A stretch of DNA of 64,000 bases from Halalkalicoccus jeotgali B3 (GTDB lineage: Archaea > Halobacteriota > Halobacteria > Halobacteriales > Halalkalicoccaceae), in assembly GCF_000196895.1 (NCBI RefSeq), contig NC_014297.1, forward strand, positions 558,001 through 622,000. The letters are read 5' to 3'. Position numbers and translations under genes: made by a program. Shown here piece by piece: positions 60,436-64,000 of the stretch (positions are counted from its first letter, which is position 1; each line of letters opens with the position of its first letter). The notes beneath the pieces were generated by a model, which worked only from the letters and a program-made list of their open reading frames with translations, did no database searches and had not been told where the DNA came from.

Positions 60436-61929
60436 GTGCCGCCCCTCCTCGACTTCTTCGCTCAGGGTGCCGCGCTCGTTTTCGAACCACTCGCGCTCGT
60501 ATTGATCGTCATCGGCGTGGTGATCGGGCTTACGATGGGCTCGCTGCCCGGGATGACGGCGACCATGACTGTCGCCGTGCTTGTCTCGTTTACCTTCGGG
60601 ATGGAGCCCGTCGAGGGGATGATGCTGCTCTTGGGGATCTACGGTGGCGCTCTCTATGCGGGCTCGATCCCGGCGATCCTCATCCGAACGCCGGGGACGC
60701 CGAGTGCCGCCGCGACGGTCTTCGACGGCTTCCCGCTGGCTCAGCAGGGAAAAGCCGGTCGAGCGATCGGAATCGCGACCGTCGCCTCGTTCGTCGGTGG
60801 CGTCATCAGCGTCGCCGTTCTCGCGATACTCGCACCGCAGATCGCGAACGTCGCACTCGCGTTCCGGTCGCCCGAGAACTTCGCGATCGCCGTCTTCGGA
60901 TTGACGATCATCGCCAGCATCAGTGGCGACTCCATCATCAAGGGGCTGATCTCGGGGCTGTTGGGTATGTTCCTCGCCACCGTCGGACTCGACCCGAACC
61001 TCGGCTTTCCCCGGTTCTCGTTCGGAATCGACGTGCTCACCGCCGGTATCGAGTTCATCGCCGTGATGATCGGGCTGTTCGGTATCGCCGAAGGGCTCAC
61101 CCGGTATCGTGCCGGGATCGACACCGGCCACGCCGAACAGGACCTCTCTGCGGTCCGGCCGACCCGCGGGGACCTCAAGAACATCGGCAACGTCACCTTC
61201 GGGTCGGGTGTGGTCGGCGCGTTTATCGGCGCTATTCCCGGCGCAGGCGGGGACATCGCGTCGTTCGTTACGTACAACGAGGCCAAACGCTGGTGTAGTA
61301 ATGCGGTCCCAGAGTTCGGCGAGGGCAACGTCCTCGGCGTCGCCGCCGCAGAATCGGGCAACAACGCGAGTACGGGCGGGGCGCTTATTCCAACGCTCAC
61401 CCTGGGGATTCCCGGCGACTCGGTCACGGCGATCCTCATCGGGGCGTTACTGGTCCACGGTATTCGACCGGGTCCCGGCCTCTTCGAGAGCGAACCCGGC
61501 TTGGTCTATGCGATCTTCATCGGGTTCTTCCTCGTGTACGTCGTTATCCTCGTACTCGGACTGCTCGGCGCGCGCTACTGGGCTCGGCTGATCGACTTCC
61601 CGTCGATGTATCTCTGGCCCGTGATCTTCATCCTCTGTATCATCGGGTCGATCGCCCTGCGGGGCAATCTGCTCGATGCGTGGGTGATGCTCGGTGCTGG
61701 CGTACTCGGCTACTTCATGCGCATGGACGATTACCCGCTGGCACCGATGGTGCTGGGACTCATCCTCGGACCGATCGCCGAGTCGAACCTCAGGCGGTCG
61801 CTGCAGGTTTCCGGCGGCTCGCTGGACATCATCTACACCAGTCCGATCGCGATGACGATCCTTCTGTTCAGCGTGGTCTCGTTGTTCCTGCCGTTCGTTC
61901 GCCAGGGAATACGGCAATATCAGAGCTGA
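60436..61929 (+). CDS. tctA: Tripartite tricarboxylate transporter TctA subunit
   Basis: 497 residues from a GTG 1 base after the tctB stop. About 11-12 helices. Family motifs: TMGSLPGMTATMTVAVLVSF, AGSIPAILIRTPGTPSAAAT, GAIPGAGGDIASFVTYNEAK and ESGNNASTGGALIPTLTLGI. Large channel-forming subunit of the TTT importer; with tctC and tctB the system is complete. It is convergent with an acetamidase/formamidase gene. Confidence 0.93.
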   Translation: MPPLLDFFAQGAALVFEPLALVLIVIGVVIGLTMGSLPGMTATMTVAVLVSFTFGMEPVEGMMLLLGIYGGALYAGSIPAILIRTPGTPSAAATVFDGFPLAQQGKAGRAIGIATVASFVGGVISVAVLAILAPQIANVALAFRSPENFAIAVFGLTIIASISGDSIIKGLISGLLGMFLATVGLDPNLGFPRFSFGIDVLTAGIEFIAVMIGLFGIAEGLTRYRAGIDTGHAEQDLSAVRPTRGDLKNIGNVTFGSGVVGAFIGAIPGAGGDIASFVTYNEAKRWCSNAVPEFGEGNVLGVAAAESGNNASTGGALIPTLTLGIPGDSVTAILIGALLVHGIRPGPGLFESEPGLVYAIFIGFFLVYVVILVLGLLGARYWARLIDFPSMYLWPVIFILCIIGSIALRGNLLDAWVMLGAGVLGYFMRMDDYPLAPMVLGLILGPIAESNLRRSLQVSGGSLDIIYTSPIAMTILLFSVVSLFLPFVRQGIRQYQS

Positions 61930-62001
61930 ACGACGAGTTATCCCGTTTTCTCCGGCTCGTGGGCGTTCTTTCTGCTACGAGATGCTTCCGAGGAGGCGTC
62001 G

Positions 62002-63156
62002 TTAGAAATCCTCCCCAAGGGCCTGTGGGTCGACGTCGAAGCCCTCCTCAAAGGTGGATTTAGGGATCTTGCCGTGGATCCCTTTGTTGATGTCGACGAC
62101 CTGTGAGACGTTGAAATCAACGGCGAGGCTACAGTAGCGATAGGCCTCCGTGGGGGACATTCCTTTCTGGTGGACCAGCACGGAGATCGCCTCCTCAATC
62201 GCCTGCTCCATCGCGTCGTCGAGGTCCTCGTTGATTCCCATGATGTAGACGTCGTCGTCGGTCTCCGCGACGGGCCAGTCCATCTGGGCGGCGTCCTTGT
62301 GGACGGTGAACTTCAGCGTCCCCGTAAGCGACGTTTCGAGCGCCGTGAGATCTACCTCGCCGTTTCCTTGGAGTGCATGGCCATCGCCAGTGAAGAACAG
62401 GGCACCGGGGCGGAAGACCGGGAAATAGAGTGTCGTCCCGACACCCGTTCCCTGAATGTCGATATTACCGCCAAACGGTCCCGGAGGTACGGAGTTTACC
62501 CGGCCGGTCGTCAGCGTCGGGCCGACAGCCATGATACCAAGGAACGGCTCCAGGGGTATCTCGATGCCCTCCGAGAGCAGTGCGACCCCCCGTTCCAGAT
62601 CGAACTCGATTACCTTGCTATCGTTCCACGTAAACTCCGACGGCAATCCACCCTTCCCCTGCCGGAACGTGTTGGCGCCGTAGGGCACACGGAACTCGAG
62701 GTCGAGCACTTCGACCTCCAGTACGTCGCCCGGTTCGGCGTCCTCGATATAGACCGGCCCGGTAACCACGTGCGGGCCGGCACCGTCGTGTGGCACTTCG
62801 TCGTGAACCCTGACCTGGTCCTTCAAGATCTCCGACTCCGGAATACCGTTGTTCGTAAAGAACTCCTCAGGACCGGGCTGGTCCTCTAGAATGCCCTCGT
62901 GCGAAATGGTCTCGATCTCGACCGTCGATCCGGATGGAACCGTCTCAACTGGTTCTTTCGTCGGGTCAATCGCTCCCCAGACCACGTTCTCCGGCGTCGA
63001 TTCGACGCGGTACGATTCGTCTGCCGATCCACTTTCGCTTGAATCCGCCGATTCGTCGTGTTCTCCCTCGTGTGAGAACGCAACTCCCGTGCCAAGGCTC
63101 GCAATTCCTACCGATCCGATTGACTTCATCAGCAATCTCCGATCCATTGTAGACAT
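62002..63156 (-). CDS. Tat-exported acetamidase/formamidase family protein
   Basis: 384 residues from the ATG at 63156 (MSTMDRRLLMKSIG); the upstream extension to 63192 lacks the Tat logic. Signal RRLLMKSIGSVGIASLGTGV, then an acidic spacer. The family core includes VSRTISHEG-like VEIETISHEGILEDQPGPEE, HDGAGPHVVTGPVYIEDAEP, VPPGPFGGNIDIQGTGVGTT, FFTGDGHALQGNGEVDLTAL and MSPTEAYRYCSLAVDFNVSQ. It hydrolyses formamide, acetamide or a related amide, apparently outside the cell. It is convergent with tctA. Confidence 0.92.
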   Translation of the reverse strand: MSTMDRRLLMKSIGSVGIASLGTGVAFSHEGEHDESADSSESGSADESYRVESTPENVVWGAIDPTKEPVETVPSGSTVEIETISHEGILEDQPGPEEFFTNNGIPESEILKDQVRVHDEVPHDGAGPHVVTGPVYIEDAEPGDVLEVEVLDLEFRVPYGANTFRQGKGGLPSEFTWNDSKVIEFDLERGVALLSEGIEIPLEPFLGIMAVGPTLTTGRVNSVPPGPFGGNIDIQGTGVGTTLYFPVFRPGALFFTGDGHALQGNGEVDLTALETSLTGTLKFTVHKDAAQMDWPVAETDDDVYIMGINEDLDDAMEQAIEEAISVLVHQKGMSPTEAYRYCSLAVDFNVSQVVDINKGIHGKIPKSTFEEGFDVDPQALGEDF

Positions 63157-63549
63157 ATAGGCCTCAAACGATTTGTAAATAAACTTCCGCATAGAGACAA
63201 CAATTGCGAATATGGTGGGGAAATATTCGTACTATTGAGGCACCTTCGAACGAATGACTGCCATAGTCTCGGTTTAAATCCACACTTTCAACACGAATTT
63301 ACTCCAATCCCCTGTACGCAGTTTCTTTTCCTGTTGCACAACTGAACAGCCAGCGGTTTCTGAGTATGAGGCGGGAACGCCGGCGCTTCGACTCGCAATC
63401 TTTGACCGATCGTATCAAGCATTCTCGTTCTCCGAGCTGTACACGCTACGAGCGCCTTCGATAACCGTCGATGCGGGCAGTAGGACGTCCTTGATAGAGT
63501 AAGTAAATCCGGCCCAGCTATTACGGTCCATCGACCAATACTTGCATAG
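63157..63549. other. Intergenic region with a start-less coding remnant
   Basis: From 63278 to 63502 on the plus strand a frame stays open for 74 codons without any start codon. It has protein-like composition (YEAGTPALRLAIFDRSYQAF, then SFSELYTLRAPSITVDAG). It is probably the remains of a gene. I cannot assign a family. The amidase promoter lies near 63180. Confidence 0.35.
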
Positions 63550-63798
63550 ATGAGGCCCGATCCGATCGCGATCACCCGTTTCGGGGCGTTGGGACAGATC
63601 GGGACGATCGCTCTCGCAGTGATATTCTGGTCTCTCGGACTGACTGGTGGGGTCTACGCGACGTGTATCGCGTATCTCGTCGTCACGATAGCGGGTATCG
63701 TCGGCATAGCCAGAACCGAGTCGACTATCGTCGGTCCCCTCGTGTACCCGTTCGTCCTCCCGGGTCTCGTCCCGCTCTACTACTTCGCGACTCGCTGA
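63550..63798 (+). CDS. Small three-helix membrane protein or gene remnant
   Basis: 82 residues: three hydrophobic segments (about 12-31, 33-52, 58-80) after MRPDPIAITRFGALGQIGT. It resembles the C-terminal helices of larger polysaccharide transport proteins, and a decayed open stretch lies just upstream, so a truncated gene is possible. It is adjacent to a nucleotide-sugar epimerase gene. No family is assigned. Confidence 0.4.
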   Translation: MRPDPIAITRFGALGQIGTIALAVIFWSLGLTGGVYATCIAYLVVTIAGIVGIARTESTIVGPLVYPFVLPGLVPLYYFATR

Positions 63799-63836
63799 GC
63801 GATCCCGCGGCCGGCCGGTTCGTGGTCCGTTCTCTC

Positions 63837-64000
63837 TTACTCGTCCATTTCGTCGGCGAGTTCACGGGCCGTTTTTCGCACCGCCCGGTCGCTCTCGAGG
63901 GAGACGTCCCATCCCAGTCCCGTGAGTTTCTCGATCGAGAGGCGCATCTTAGGCACGTCGCCGGTCCAGCCGCGCTCACCACCCGTGTACTCGTAGTCGG
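63837..64000 (-). CDS. NAD-dependent nucleotide-sugar epimerase, C-terminal fragment at window edge
   Basis: The last 54 codons are present: YEYTGGERGWTGDVPKMRLS, then IEKLTGLGWDVSLESDRAVR and a stop TAA at 63837-63839. The block YTGGxRGWxGDVPKMRLSIEKL is typical of the C-terminus of UDP-glucose-4-epimerase-like SDR proteins of haloarchaea. The start and catalytic part lie beyond 64000. It probably begins another surface-glycan gene cluster. Confidence 0.85.
   Translation of the reverse strand, partial: DYEYTGGERGWTGDVPKMRLSIEKLTGLGWDVSLESDRAVRKTARELADEMDE

Noticed and set aside
60325-61131. 268-codon minus-strand frame
   Set aside because: Asp/Arg/His-rich antisense shadow of tctA.
1-64000. 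CRISPR arrays, rRNA genes and tRNA genes
   Set aside because: No regularly spaced repeats and no recognisable rRNA or tRNA sequence were seen; an automated scan could still find a missed tRNA.

Overview
The window is chromosomal DNA of a halophilic archaeon (class Halobacteria). The proteins are strongly acidic. Most exported proteins carry twin-arginine (Tat) signals, many with a lipobox cysteine. Several families are essentially haloarchaeal (DUF58/DUF7519/DUF7502 cluster, DUF7344, DUF7512, DUF2270), and several genes have a TATA box about 28 bp before the ATG, as expected for leaderless transcripts. The genus cannot be fixed from this window. No rRNA, tRNA or CRISPR array was seen by eye.

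Layout. (1) 1-4.6 kb: a divergent pair of envelope-associated units, a truncated secreted coiled-coil/beta-sandwich protein and a tightly overlapping DUF58-DUF7519-DUF7502 operon. (2) 4.6-9.2 kb: AT-rich and gene-poor, with a small membrane protein, an Excalibur lipoprotein, a Nudix hydrolase and a GC-rich patch ending in a branched inverted repeat that looks like an insertion-sequence end. (3) 9.2-26.3 kb: an accessory island of exported proteins. It has three Tat-exported or Tat-derived right-handed beta-helix proteins, three divergent NodB-type polysaccharide deacetylase lipoproteins, other lipoproteins and several small regulators (DUF7344, PadR, winged helix, TackOD1). It looks like extracellular glycan recognition and modification. 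(4) 26.3-33.2 kb: a lipid-linked sugar locus with a GT39 glycosyltransferase, sugar epimerase, UbiA family enzyme resembling decaprenyl-phosphate phosphoribosyltransferase, PHP phosphoesterase, flippase-like protein and arylsulfotransferase-like protein. (5) 33.2-38.8 kb: cysteine-synthase-like enzyme, SSS symporter, MFS transporter and a short MetE-like methyltransferase. (6) 38.8-45.1 kb: a sulfane-sulfur locus with two rhodanese/metallo-beta-lactamase fusions, TauE/SafE and split YeeE/YedE transporters, DUF7512, TusA, DsrE-like protein and a cysteine-bearing winged-helix regulator. (7) 45-64 kb: ordinary chromosome with DUF2270, lipoproteins, an amidase, a frameshifted ABC permease, an MFS transporter, ChrA, a TetR-linked ABC exporter, an ester-cyclase-like protein, a complete TctCBA transporter, an acetamidase/formamidase and, at the edge, the end of a nucleotide-sugar epimerase.

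The two observations most worth testing are these. First, a bipartite inverted motif (GCATAGT - N14 or N4 - RCAATACT) occurs three times, always upstream of genes of the sulfur locus, with spacings that differ by one helical turn. Second, the 26-31 kb genes supply nearly every step expected of a polyprenyl-phospho-pentose donor pathway like the one that feeds mycobacterial arabinan synthesis, here with archaeal-type replacements. The beta-helix/NodB island is the most unusual accessory region.
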